Part shown: positions 54,485 through 62,412 of the stretch, piece by piece
Numbering within the stretch: the first letter of the stretch is position 1
How the letters are laid out: every line of letters begins with the position of its first letter
From: JBCCOW01 sp039025855
GTDB lineage: Bacteria > Planctomycetota > Phycisphaerae > Phycisphaerales > Phycisphaeraceae
Assembly (NCBI GenBank): GCA_039025855.1
Contig: JBCCNL010000007.1
Location: 46,654 to 110,653 of the forward strand
Direction of reading: 5' to 3'
DNA: 64,000 bases
Notes under the pieces: generated by a model
Database searches by the model: none
What the model was told of the DNA's origin: nothing
Seen by the model: only the letters and a program-made list of their open reading frames with translations
Translations under genes and position numbers: made by a program

Positions 54485-55327
54485 TCAGGCCTTGACGTAG
54501 GCGAAGCCCTGGGGGCTATCGGTTTGGACGAAGGGGACCCCGAGATTGCGGATGGATTCGCTGTGCCCGATGAAGAGCGTGCCGTCGTCGTTGAGCTGGT
54601 TGTGGAAGAGCTTGACGCAGCTGGTCTTCATCTGTTCGTCGAAGTAGATCATCACGTTGCGGCAGAAGATGACGTCCCAGGTACCGAAGCGTTTGGCGGC
54701 GAGGGTGTCCTTGAGGTTGAGCTTGTTGAAGCTGACCATCGACCGGATCTCGGGGTCGAGGACGTAGCTCCGGCCCTCCTGCTTGAAGTAGCGGTTAAGG
54801 ATCATCGGGTTGACCGAGCGGACGGCATAGTGGGTGTAGACGCCGGTGGCTGCGGTCTCGAGGACCTTTTCGGAGATGTCGGTGCCCAGGATCTCGATGC
54901 GCCAGTCGGCGAGGCGGACGCCGAGCGTGCGGTGGAGCTGAATAGCGAGGGTGTAGGGCTCTTCGCCTGAGGAGCAGGCGGCGGACCAGAGCCGGAGCGT
55001 CTTGGTGGCCTTGCGGGCCTCCAGGAGCTTGGGTAGGACAGTGCGTTCGAAGACGTCGAGCTGAGGTTCGTTCCGGAAGAAGGAGGTCTCGTTGATGGTG
55101 ATGCGGTTGAACATCTCCTGGAACTCGTCCATCTGGTAGGGCCCAGCGGTGAGGAACATCAGGTACTGATCGAAGTCCTCGAACTCGAGCTCTTCGACGC
55201 GTCGAGCGAGCCGGGACTCGAGCACGTACTTCTTGGTGTCCTGGAAGTGGATGCCGGCGCGGTCGTAGACGATCTTGCGGAGCTTGTCGAACTGGGCGTC
55301 GGTAAGGCTGAGGGTCGCGGCGGGCAT
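54485..55327 (-). CDS. cheR: Chemotaxis protein methyltransferase CheR
   Basis: SAM-dependent methyltransferase of receptor glutamates. The 280-residue protein has the N-terminal helical domain (FDKLRKIVYDRAGIHFQDTK, DFDQYLMFL), the signature RITINETSFFRNEPQLDVF, the SAM motif LWSAACSSGEEPYTLAIQL, ILGTDISEKVLETA, and DVIFCRNVMIYF followed by LFIGHSES. ATG 55327 is preceded by AGGAA; a longer frame starts 14 codons upstream. It lies between cheW and cheA. Confidence 0.96.
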   Translation of the reverse strand: MPAATLSLTDAQFDKLRKIVYDRAGIHFQDTKKYVLESRLARRVEELEFEDFDQYLMFLTAGPYQMDEFQEMFNRITINETSFFRNEPQLDVFERTVLPKLLEARKATKTLRLWSAACSSGEEPYTLAIQLHRTLGVRLADWRIEILGTDISEKVLETAATGVYTHYAVRSVNPMILNRYFKQEGRSYVLDPEIRSMVSFNKLNLKDTLAAKRFGTWDVIFCRNVMIYFDEQMKTSCVKLFHNQLNDDGTLFIGHSESIRNLGVPFVQTDSPQGFAYVKA

Positions 55328-55440
55328 GGGTGTTCCTGGATCGAGGTGGCGGGTGACTGGGGTGGTCACGGCTGCCCGGCGGCTTTCTCCCTCCGAGCAA
55401 ACGCAATGAGATGTGACAACAAAAGGCGGATGCGGTTCGG

Positions 55441-55971
55441 TCAGGCGGCGGCCGCGCTAGGCGGTGCAGCAGCGGCGGCAGCAGCGGCGGCGGCCAGGTG
55501 TTCGTCGGTAAACAGGCGCTCGAGAGCGAGCAGGATGAGCAGCCGGTCGTCGAGCTTGCCCACGCCCTGGACGTAGTCGGATTCATTGCCGGTCGCGAGG
55601 GCCGGGGCGGGGTCGACGATGTCGCGTCCGATGCGGAGGACTTCGTTGACGCGGTCGACGGTGAAGCCGAGCACGCGGGTGTCGCCGTCGTTGTTGACCT
55701 CGACGACGATGATGCGTTCGTCGCCGGTGGTGGTGTTGGCGTCGATGCCGAAGCGTCGGCGGAGGTCGATCACCGGGATGATCTTGCCGCGGAGGTTGAT
55801 CACGCCCTCGACGAAGGGCGGCGACTGTGGCACGCGGGTGATCGCCATCATCCGGTTGATCTCCTGGACGGCCAGGATGGGGATGGCGTATTCCTCACTG
55901 CCGACGACAAAGGTCACCAGCTGGAGGAGATCGGAATCGGCGGTGGCGTTGGTTTCGGTGGCGTCGGCCAT
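55441..55971 (-). CDS. cheW: Chemotaxis coupling protein CheW with poly-Ala tail
   Basis: A 176-residue adaptor linking receptors to CheA: VTFVVGSEEYAIPILAVQEI, TRVPQSPPFVEGVINLRGKI, IPVIDLRRRFGI and ERIIVVEVNNDG. After the SH3-like core, the last 20 residues are almost pure Ala (AAAAAAAAAPPSAAAA), a likely flexible or variable tail, perhaps from repeat expansion. First che gene of the operon, 191 bp downstream of the TPR-YggX gene. Confidence 0.95.
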   Translation of the reverse strand: MADATETNATADSDLLQLVTFVVGSEEYAIPILAVQEINRMMAITRVPQSPPFVEGVINLRGKIIPVIDLRRRFGIDANTTTGDERIIVVEVNNDGDTRVLGFTVDRVNEVLRIGRDIVDPAPALATGNESDYVQGVGKLDDRLLILLALERLFTDEHLAAAAAAAAAAPPSAAAA

Positions 55972-56162
55972 GAGCGTGACCTCTTAAGAAGACTTGCGAT
56001 GCCAGAAGCATCGACGTCTCAGAGGGCACGGTTTAGTGAAACCCCGCGCTTTGGTCGGTCACGACGTTATCGGCCCGGCGGGCACCGGCTGTAATGAGGC
56101 TGTTAGACGGGTTAAAGACGGGGACCGGGCGGTCCGCTCAGGTAGAGGGCTGAGGTGAAGGC

Positions 56163-56816
56163 TCAGGCTTCGGCGAGCTGGTCGTCGGTGATACCCAGCC
56201 ATTCCTTCATGTAGCGGTCGTAGGTTTCTTGGTCTTCATCGCGGGAGAAGTCGAGCCGGAGCTCGTTGATGACCTTCGTGCCCTGAGCGATCCACTGCTG
56301 CCAGGTGATCTGCCCGAAGTTGGCGTAGATGTATTCACCCAGCGGGCCCTTCATCGGGGCGCCGGGGAGCTTCGGCTGGGGCTGACCCGACCGCAGGTCC
56401 AGCACCATCCGGCCGTCGGCCTCGACCTGGGCCTTCTTCGCTGCGGGATCTTCGACCTCGGGCAGCGGCGTGCCGAGCCGTTCGAGCAGCTCGGCGATGG
56501 CGTTCTTGACCTTCACATCACCCCGCTCCGCCGCCGTGGTGTACCCCTTGACCAGCAACTCGGACGCTGCGTCCTTCTGCTCGTCCGCCAGCAGGGAACG
56601 CCCCGCCATCTCGTAGGCCCGCGACATGCCCGGGTTGTGCCCGATCGCCTGCTCGAAGGCGTCCGCCGCCTCGGAATGCCGGCCGGCCTCGCGGTAGGCG
56701 TTGCCGAGGCTGAAAAACGCCATATCGTCCGGGGCTTCCCGGGCCATCTGCTCCCACTGGACGATGCGGGCTTCGAGGTCGGCGGTGGGGTTAGAGGTGG
56801 GGTTGTTGCTGCTCAT
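56163..56816 (-). CDS. TPR protein fused to a Fe(2+)-trafficking (YggX-like) domain
   Basis: A 217-residue protein. Residues 15-110 contain TPR-like repeats (DDMAFFSLGNAYREAGRHSE; AYEMAGRSLLADEQKDAASE). The C-terminal 55 residues match YggX, the small iron-trafficking/oxidative-damage protection protein: PLGEYIYANFGQITWQQWIA followed by QGTKVINELRLDFSRDED and a closing helix. Canonical YggX is a single 90-residue domain with an N-terminal Cys; that Cys segment (R-x-V-x-C) is missing here. The fusion may place the domain on a TPR partner. Start 56816 is supported by MSSNNPT and the domain layout. Confidence 0.85.
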   Translation of the reverse strand: MSSNNPTSNPTADLEARIVQWEQMAREAPDDMAFFSLGNAYREAGRHSEAADAFEQAIGHNPGMSRAYEMAGRSLLADEQKDAASELLVKGYTTAAERGDVKVKNAIAELLERLGTPLPEVEDPAAKKAQVEADGRMVLDLRSGQPQPKLPGAPMKGPLGEYIYANFGQITWQQWIAQGTKVINELRLDFSRDEDQETYDRYMKEWLGITDDQLAEA

Positions 56817-56969
56817 GCCGGGAGTATAAGCACGGATGTCTGGGTGAAAAGGGCAGCCAACGCTTGACGCATCGGTTCGGTCCTGCCACACTACGCGGCT
56901 CGCATCGGGCAGCGTTTGTGCCGATGTGCCCCGCACCGACCGATTGTTCTCAACCCTGGTTTAGACCCT

Positions 56970-57173
56970 ATGGCCATCCGAATCAAAGCCCGCTCCGGCG
57001 AATCCGCTGAACAGATGCTCCGCCGATTCAAGAAGCTCTGCGAGAAGGAGGGCCTGACCAAGGACATCAAGAAGCGCCAGTACTACGAGAAGCCGTCCGA
57101 GCGGAAGCAGCGGGCCCTGCGGAAAGCAGCCCCCCGCGTCACCGGTGGCTCGAGTAAGAGCCGCAGACGCTGA
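56970..57173 (+). CDS. rpsU: Small ribosomal subunit protein bS21
   Basis: A 67-residue ribosomal protein: MAIRIKARSGESAEQMLRRF, KKLCEKEGLTKDIKKRQYYE and KPSERKQRALRKAAPRV, the bS21 pattern. The C-terminal GGSSKSRRR is typical. The ATG at 56970 is chosen; an upstream in-frame ATG lacks similarity. No strong Shine-Dalgarno is seen, as is common for bS21 in groups with unusual anti-SD use. Followed by a terminator-like hairpin. Confidence 0.95.
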   Translation: MAIRIKARSGESAEQMLRRFKKLCEKEGLTKDIKKRQYYEKPSERKQRALRKAAPRVTGGSSKSRRR

Positions 57174-57210
57174 GCGTTCAGGCGGGTGCGTCACAACCAG
57201 ACTTCAAACG

Positions 57211-57234
57211 ACCGCTCGGCTCATGCCGGGCGGT
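57211..57234. terminator. Hairpin between rpsU and hemW
   Basis: ACCGCTCGGC-TCAT-GCCGGGCGGT: a 10-bp stem with one G-T pair between the convergent rpsU and hemW genes, 5 bp before the hemW stop. The T-run is weak (TTGTCGTT), so it may be a bidirectional, weak terminator. Confidence 0.6.
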
Positions 57235-57239
57235 TGTCG

Positions 57240-58475
57240 TTACAGCAGCCGCGCCAGCACCGAGTCGGCAACAAACAGCCCGGCGTCGGTCAAGCGCAGG
57301 TGCTCATCAACCCACTCGAGCATCCCGATCCCGATCAGCTCACGCACCTCTTCATCACGCCGGCCGCCCGGCTCGAGATGCCGCTCTATCCAGCCCCGCG
57401 GGAACCCGCGCCGCAGCCGAAGCCCGAGCATCAGGTGCTCGCCGATGCGGTCGTCGGGCCCGAGCGTTTCGTGGTCCTCGGTCGGCGGGGACCAGCCGTC
57501 CCAACCCGCCGCGACAGGCTGCCGGCCCTGCAGATAGGACGCGAGGTTTGGCACGTTCCGCCAACGATGCCCGCTGCGGTGTGACGCAGCCGACGGCCCC
57601 AACCCGAGCCAGTCTTTATTCGTCCAATAGAGCAGGTTGTGCTCACAGGCCGCCAGCGCGTCGCCGCCCGCGATCGGGCGTGCCCAATTGCTGACCTCGT
57701 ACTGCACGAACCCCTCGCCGTTGAGCCGATCGATCAGGGCCGCGTACAGCTGGCGTTCGTCGTCCTCAGCCACAGGCGTGACTTGCCCCGCCTGAAGCCT
57801 CGCGGTCAAAGCAGTGCGCGGCTCGTAGGTCAGGCCGTAGGTCGACAGGTGGTCGGGCCCGATCGCCAGTGCCGCATCCAGGTCGTTCTGCAACCGATCG
57901 GGGCACTGCCCCGGGACCGCGAAGATCAGGTCCAGGCTGATGTTGTCGATCCCCGCCGCCCGGCACATCTCTGCGGCCCGTGCCACCGAGTCCGGATCGT
58001 GCCGACGGTCCAGGACCCGCAGCAGCCCGCTGTCGAACGACTGGGCCCCGATGGACACGCGGTTGACCCCGCCCGCTGCGAGCCGGCCCATCAGCTCCGG
58101 CGTCACCGTCTCCGGGTTGGCCTCGACCGTGAACTCCCGCACGGCCTCCAAGACGCCGAGCCGATCCATCGCCGACAGCAGGCGATCCCAAAGCTCGGGC
58201 CGAAGCAGCGTCGGCGTGCCACCCCCCACAAACACCGTCTCTGGCCGAAGCTCACCGCCCTCGGCGTAATGCTCCAGCTCCCGGACGAGCGTCTGGGTAA
58301 ACGCCGGCTGGCGGTCCGCCCCGTTCTCGACCACCGAGAAAAAGTCGCAGTAGTGACACTTGTGAAAACAGAACGGCAGGTGCAGATACAGCCCCTGGAC
58401 CGGAGCGCTGGCCGACCCCGTCTCGGGCGTCCCAACCGCTTCAATCGCCGTGATTTCCGGGCTCAGACCGGGCAT
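57240..58475 (-). CDS. hemW: Radical SAM heme chaperone HemW
   Basis: A 411-residue HemN-like radical SAM protein: YLHLPFCFHKCHYCDFFS (CxxxCxxC cluster site), TVFVGGGTPTLLRPELWD, FTVEANPETVTPELM, NRVSIGAQSFDSGLLRVLDR and the C-terminal winged domain (HNLLYWTNKDWLGLGPSA; EHLMLGLRLRRGF). It matches HemW (heme-binding, not coproporphyrinogen oxidase) by having a single Cys motif and the H-N-x-x-Y-W motif. Convergent with rpsU. Confidence 0.94.
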   Translation of the reverse strand: MPGLSPEITAIEAVGTPETGSASAPVQGLYLHLPFCFHKCHYCDFFSVVENGADRQPAFTQTLVRELEHYAEGGELRPETVFVGGGTPTLLRPELWDRLLSAMDRLGVLEAVREFTVEANPETVTPELMGRLAAGGVNRVSIGAQSFDSGLLRVLDRRHDPDSVARAAEMCRAAGIDNISLDLIFAVPGQCPDRLQNDLDAALAIGPDHLSTYGLTYEPRTALTARLQAGQVTPVAEDDERQLYAALIDRLNGEGFVQYEVSNWARPIAGGDALAACEHNLLYWTNKDWLGLGPSAASHRSGHRWRNVPNLASYLQGRQPVAAGWDGWSPPTEDHETLGPDDRIGEHLMLGLRLRRGFPRGWIERHLEPGGRRDEEVRELIGIGMLEWVDEHLRLTDAGLFVADSVLARLL

Positions 58476-58573
58476 GGGCTCCTCGGTTACACCCCAATGT
58501 CTCCTTGCCGGGACCGCGGTCTGGGGTTACACTTCGTGGTCGAAATTGCGGGCGGAAACCGGACGAGAATCCT

Positions 58574-59134
58574 ATGCAAGTCATGCTGGTCATGTTCAAA
58601 GCGGATGGTAACCGCCGAGACTTCTCGGTCTCCAAAGACAAGATCATCGTCGGCCGAAAGGCCAACTGCGACCTCCGCATCCCGCTCACCAGCGTCTCCC
58701 GTCAGCACTGCGAACTGACCCTCGACGGCGACACCATCAAGCTCCGCGACCTCGGCTCCAGCAACGGCACGTTCCACAACAGCATCCGGGTCCAGGAAGC
58801 CGAACTCTCGGCAGGCGATGAGCTGGTGATCGGCCCCGTCGTCTTCACCGTGGTCGTCGATGGCCAACCCGACGAAATCAAGCCCGTCCGCACCATACTT
58901 GGCGGCGACAGCGACGACGCTTCGCCAAGCCCGACCATGTCCGATTCCGCCGAAGAGCTCATGCTCGAGGATGACTTCGAGCTGCCCACCGAGGTCGAAG
59001 CAGAAGCGTCTACCCCGACCGTTGATCTGGACGACGACCCGATCGCCGCCCTCGAAGCACTGGCGGATGCGGACGATGACGACGATGACTTCGAGGTCCC
59101 CATCCTGCTGGACGATGACGAAGAACGCCGCTGA
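58574..59134 (+). CDS. FHA-domain protein with acidic tail
   Basis: A 186-residue protein. Residues 8-100 form an FHA domain, a phospho-threonine reader: IIVGRKANCDLRIPLTSVSR (GR...S-R), QHCELTLDGDTIKLRDLGSS and NGTFHNSIRVQEAELSAGDE (N-G-T). The C-terminal 75 residues are rich in Asp/Glu with Thr (EEL-MLEDDFELPTEVEAEA, then DADDDDDDFEVPILLDDDEE). It may relay kinase signals. ATG 58574 is the likely start because the domain follows it directly; the frame is open upstream. Confidence 0.9.
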   Translation: MQVMLVMFKADGNRRDFSVSKDKIIVGRKANCDLRIPLTSVSRQHCELTLDGDTIKLRDLGSSNGTFHNSIRVQEAELSAGDELVIGPVVFTVVVDGQPDEIKPVRTILGGDSDDASPSPTMSDSAEELMLEDDFELPTEVEAEASTPTVDLDDDPIAALEALADADDDDDDFEVPILLDDDEERR

Positions 59135-59198
59135 TCGCAGCTCTCCGCACCCGGCCACAGCGTTTTCTGGCGACCCTCCCACACACCCACCAATCACA

Positions 59199-59399
59199 TC
59201 AGCCGGCCTTCTTGGCCGCCGCGTCTGCCAGTGGCGTGCTGGCTCCCGCAGGCGGTGCAGAACCCCCCGCGGGCATCGGCACCTTCACCCGCATCCCACA
59301 CTGCCGACACCGAACGTTTTTGCCCCGCGCATGCACCGGGACCGACAACACGGCTCGGCACTTGAGATTGGGACAGATCAATCGGACAGACGCTGACAT
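59199..59399 (-). CDS. Small zinc-ribbon protein
   Basis: A 66-residue protein: RLICPNLKCRAVLSVPVHAR (CxxxxC), KNVRCRQCGMRVKVPMPAGG (CxxC), then a Gly/Ala/Pro tail. The four cysteines in CPNLKC...CRQCG form a probable zinc site of the MJ0042/zf-ribbon type, often found at the N-terminus of planctomycete membrane or regulatory proteins. Function unknown. It converges with the FHA gene 64 bp away. Confidence 0.72.
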   Translation of the reverse strand: MSASVRLICPNLKCRAVLSVPVHARGKNVRCRQCGMRVKVPMPAGGSAPPAGASTPLADAAAKKAG

Positions 59400-59644
59400 A
59401 AGGTTCCTCGCTTAGTGATCCGGCAGGCACCCCGGACGAAGCCCGGACACCCACAGACCGGCTGCCCAGCCCTACTTGGATATCGCCCGATTAGGGACTT
59501 CACTTAACCCACGCCACCCGAATCCAACCCCCGACATGCAACACCGTTTTGATCGCCCCCCACCGCCGATCGGCCGATGATCCCTCCACCGGCTCGCCGT
59601 GAGCCGATCCCCACATCCCCAAACGCATCCCCCGAGACAACACC
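59400..59644. other. Intergenic region, no feature recognised
   Basis: This divergent 245-bp gap contains no gene-like frame and no palindromic repeat that I can see. It presumably holds promoters for the zinc-ribbon gene and the SLC13 gene. Confidence 0.5.
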
Positions 59645-61462
59645 ATGATGGGCTGGGAAGCCTGGTTCACCCTCATCGTGCTCGGCCTCGCCCTCATCGC
59701 CCTGGTCCGCAACCTCGCCGGACCCGACGTCATCCTCGTCGGCGCCCTGACCCTCCTCATGACCGGAGCCGTCTTCTCCCCCAAGCTCCCCAACCCCGCT
59801 CAGCTCGTCGCCGGGTTCGGCAACGCCGGCGCACTCACCGTCGCCGTCCTCTTCATCGTCTCCGCCGGCATGACCCGCTCCGGCGCCACCCAACGCCTCA
59901 CCCGACCCCTCCTCCGACAAGCCACCCCCGACAACCCCCTCACCCCCCGACGCGCCCAGGCTCGCGTCATGGCCCCCGTCCTCGCCCTCTCCGCCTTCCT
60001 CAACAACACCCCCATGGTCGCCATGCTCCTCCCCGCCGTCGGCGACTGGGCACGCAAGACCGGCATCGCCCCCTCCAAGCTCCTCATCCCCCTCTCCTAC
60101 GCCGCCATCCTCGGCGGCATGTGCACCCTCATCGGCACCTCCACCAACCTCCTCATCTACGGCCTCCTCCTCGCCGACGGCCTCACCATCGGACTCTTCA
60201 CCGTCGGCGCCGTCGGGCTCCCCGTCGCCCTCGCCGGCATGGCCTACGTCCTGCTCCTCGGCCCACGCTTCCTCCCCACCCGGCAACGCCTCCTCGACGC
60301 CGAAGACGACGCCAAGCAGTACACCGTCGAAATGGTCGTCGACCCCGGCTCCCCCCTCGCCGGCCAGACCATCGAACAGGCCGGCCTCCGCCACCTGCCC
60401 GGGCTCTACCTCGCCGAGCTCCAACGCGAAGACCAGTTCCTCCCCGCCGTCGCCCCCGACACGGTCCTCCACGAAGCCGACCGGCTCGTCTTCGTGGGCC
60501 GCGTCGACTCCGTCGTTGACCTCCGCAAGCAGCGCGGCCTCAGCCCCGCCGACGAACAGGCCAACAAGGTCAACACACCCCACGCCCACCGCCGATTCAT
60601 CGAAGCCGTTGTCTCGCCAAGCTGCCCGCTGATCAACCGCACCATCCGCGACGGTCAATTCCGAACCCGCTACAACGCCGCCGTCATCGCCGTCGCCCGC
60701 CACGGCCAACGCCTCGAGGGCAAGATCGGCGACATCACCCTCCACCCCGGCGACACCCTCCTCCTCGAAGCCCCCTCCGCCTTCGTCACCGACCAACGCA
60801 ACCGCCGCGACTTCTACCTCGTCTCCGCCCTCGATGACACCGCCCCCCCGCAACACGCCAAAGCCCCGATCGCCATCGCCATCGTCGCTGCCTTTGTCAT
60901 CGCTATCGCCTTCCGCTGGCTCACCCCGCTCCACGCCGCGCTCCTCGCCGCCGGCCTCATGTACCTCACCCGCTGCCTCAACGCCTCCACCGCCCGCGCC
61001 GCCATCGACTGGTCCGTCATGGTCGTCATCGGCGCCGCACTCGGCATCGGGCTCGCCGTCCACCACTCCGGCCTCGCCGACGCCATCGCCTCCACCCTCC
61101 TCAACACCGTCGGCCCCCACCCCCTCCTCGTCCTCGCCGCCATCTACCTCCTCACCAACCTCTTCACCGAGCTCATCACCAACAACGCCGCCGCCGTCCT
61201 CGTCTACCCCATCGCCAAAGCCGCCGCCGCCTCCCTCGGCCTCGACCTCACCCCCTTCGTTGTCACCATCATGATCGCCGCCTCCGCCTCCTTCGCCACA
61301 CCCATCGGCTACCAGACCAACCTCATGGTCTACGGCCCCGGCGGCTACCGCTTCACCGACTTCCTCAAGTTCGGCCTCCCCCTCAACGCCCTCGTCTTCC
61401 TCCTCACCCTCGCCCTCACCCCCCTCATCTGGGACCTCACCCCACCCGCGCTCCCCGTTTAG
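59645..61462 (+). CDS. SLC13/DASS-type transporter with internal RCK_C (TrkA-C) domains
   Basis: A 605-residue secondary transporter of the divalent-anion:Na+ symporter group. N-terminal helices include GFGNAGALTVAVLFIVSAGM and LALSAFLNNTPMVAMLLP (SNNT-like motif), then IPLSYAAILGGMCTLIGTST (second motif with GTSTN). The large cytoplasmic insert (residues 205-395) holds two RCK_C-like domains (YTVEMVVDPGSPLAGQTIEQ; RFIEAVVSPSCPLINRTIRD). The second half has NAAAVLVYPIA and IGYQTNLMVYGPGG. Typical substrates are sulfate, phosphate or dicarboxylates. Its stop TAG lies within a palindromic repeat shared with the dciA-like gene. Confidence 0.88.
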   Translation: MMGWEAWFTLIVLGLALIALVRNLAGPDVILVGALTLLMTGAVFSPKLPNPAQLVAGFGNAGALTVAVLFIVSAGMTRSGATQRLTRPLLRQATPDNPLTPRRAQARVMAPVLALSAFLNNTPMVAMLLPAVGDWARKTGIAPSKLLIPLSYAAILGGMCTLIGTSTNLLIYGLLLADGLTIGLFTVGAVGLPVALAGMAYVLLLGPRFLPTRQRLLDAEDDAKQYTVEMVVDPGSPLAGQTIEQAGLRHLPGLYLAELQREDQFLPAVAPDTVLHEADRLVFVGRVDSVVDLRKQRGLSPADEQANKVNTPHAHRRFIEAVVSPSCPLINRTIRDGQFRTRYNAAVIAVARHGQRLEGKIGDITLHPGDTLLLEAPSAFVTDQRNRRDFYLVSALDDTAPPQHAKAPIAIAIVAAFVIAIAFRWLTPLHAALLAAGLMYLTRCLNASTARAAIDWSVMVVIGAALGIGLAVHHSGLADAIASTLLNTVGPHPLLVLAAIYLLTNLFTELITNNAAAVLVYPIAKAAAASLGLDLTPFVVTIMIAASASFATPIGYQTNLMVYGPGGYRFTDFLKFGLPLNALVFLLTLALTPLIWDLTPPALPV

Positions 61463-61484
61463 CGGGGGGATTCATCCCCCCGGT
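61453..61484 (-). repeat. Palindromic repeat spanning the convergent stops, GCTAAACGG type
   Basis: On the minus strand CGGGGGGAT-GA-ATCCCCCCG is followed by CTAAACGGGG. The tail holds both the TAG of the SLC13 gene (61460-61462, plus) and the TAA of the DciA-like gene (61459-61461, minus); the stops overlap. Confidence 0.85.
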
Positions 61485-61845
61485 CCTCCGCCCCTTCCAC
61501 CACCCCCAACCTCAACCGCACCTTCCGCACCTTCCCCGCAAACGCTCTGATGAGCTCCCCCTCCAACCCCTCCCGCAACACCCGATCCAACTCATACATC
61601 GCCGGCGACCCCCCCACCGTCACCCGCAGCACCCCCCGGCTAAGCCCCTCCAGCTTCGTCTGCCCCACCAACTCACCCGGCACGTGCTCCGCCCACCACG
61701 CCGACACCCCCGCCAGCTGCCGGTACGGCCGAGCCACCTCCCGCTCAAACTGCTTCTTCATCCCCCCCAGCGTCAGGTCCTTCCCCTTCCACACCCGCCG
61801 CTCCCGCAGCCGCCCTACACGCGTCGAGAAGACCGACTCATCCAT
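61459..61845 (-). CDS. DciA-like (DUF721) protein
   Basis: A 128-residue DUF721 protein: KGKDLTLGGMKKQFEREVAR, PYRQLAGVSAWWAEHVPGEL, VGQTKLEGLSRGVLRVTVGG (L-x-V-x-V-x-x-S/G) and SPAMYELDRVLREGLEGELI. The domain covers nearly the full length. In most bacteria lacking DnaC/DnaI, DciA loads the replicative helicase DnaB, so this is a plausible helicase operator. The last residues ESPR and the stop are encoded by the palindromic repeat. It is divergent from aroK with 19 bp between the starts. Confidence 0.82.
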   Translation of the reverse strand: MDESVFSTRVGRLRERRVWKGKDLTLGGMKKQFEREVARPYRQLAGVSAWWAEHVPGELVGQTKLEGLSRGVLRVTVGGSPAMYELDRVLREGLEGELIRAFAGKVRKVRLRLGVVEGAEDRGDESPR

Positions 61846-61864
61846 CCCACTATCCTACCCGCCG

Positions 61865-62398
61865 ATGCTGATCATCCTCCTCGGCTACCGCGCCTCCGGC
61901 AAGTCCACCCTCGGCCGACTACTCGCCGACCGCTTGAACCTACCCTTCACCGACATCGACGACGCCATCCGCGCCGAATTCAACCACCGCACCGTCGCCG
62001 ACATCTGGGCCACCGAAGGCGAGCCCGTCTACCGAGCCGTCGAAGTCCAGGTCATGCAACAACTCGCCCATCAAACCAACCACGTCGTCGCCCTCGGCGG
62101 CGGCACCCCGATGCAGCCCGCCGCCGCTACCGCCATCGCCAATGCCTCGAACGCTCTCCGCGTCTACCTCCACGCCGACGCCCAGACCCTCACCGACCGC
62201 CTCACCGCCGACACCGCCAACCGCGCCCAACGCCCCGCCCTCACCAAAGCCACCTCCCTCCTTGAAGAGATCACCACCACCCTCGCCGACCGCGAACCCA
62301 CCTACCGCCGCCTCGCCGACCTCACCCTCGACATCACACAGCTCACCCCCACCCAAGCCACCGACCACATCCTCTCCCACCTAGGCTCTAGGCTCTAG
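61865..62398 (+). CDS. aroK: Shikimate kinase
   Basis: Phosphorylates shikimate using ATP. The 177-residue protein has the P-loop IILLGYRASGKSTLGRLLAD, LPFTDIDDAIRAEF (DxD for Mg/shikimate), VVALGGGTPMQPAA (GGG shikimate site) and the lid region RLTADTANRAQRPALTKATS. Length is normal. The C-terminal residues LGSRL and the TAG stop are encoded by the CTAG-rich repeat at 62381. Confidence 0.95.
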   Translation: MLIILLGYRASGKSTLGRLLADRLNLPFTDIDDAIRAEFNHRTVADIWATEGEPVYRAVEVQVMQQLAHQTNHVVALGGGTPMQPAAATAIANASNALRVYLHADAQTLTDRLTADTANRAQRPALTKATSLLEEITTTLADREPTYRRLADLTLDITQLTPTQATDHILSHLGSRL

Positions 62399-62412
62399 CA
62401 GCTAGCAACTAC
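62381..62412. repeat. Solo copy of the CTAG-rich repeat spanning convergent stops
   Basis: Its reverse complement starts GTAGTTGCTAGCTGCTAGAG and matches the left arm of the 47211-47340 element at 29 of 32 positions. It contains the TAG of aroK (62396-62398) and, on the minus strand, the TAG of upp (62409-62411). Confidence 0.8.

Noticed and set aside
51980..54970. Very long plus-strand open frame antisense to cheA and cheR
   Set aside because: High-GC codon bias of the minus-strand genes leaves the antisense frame open; the product is Gly/Val/Asp/Leu low-complexity with no family motif, while cheA and cheR are unmistakable.
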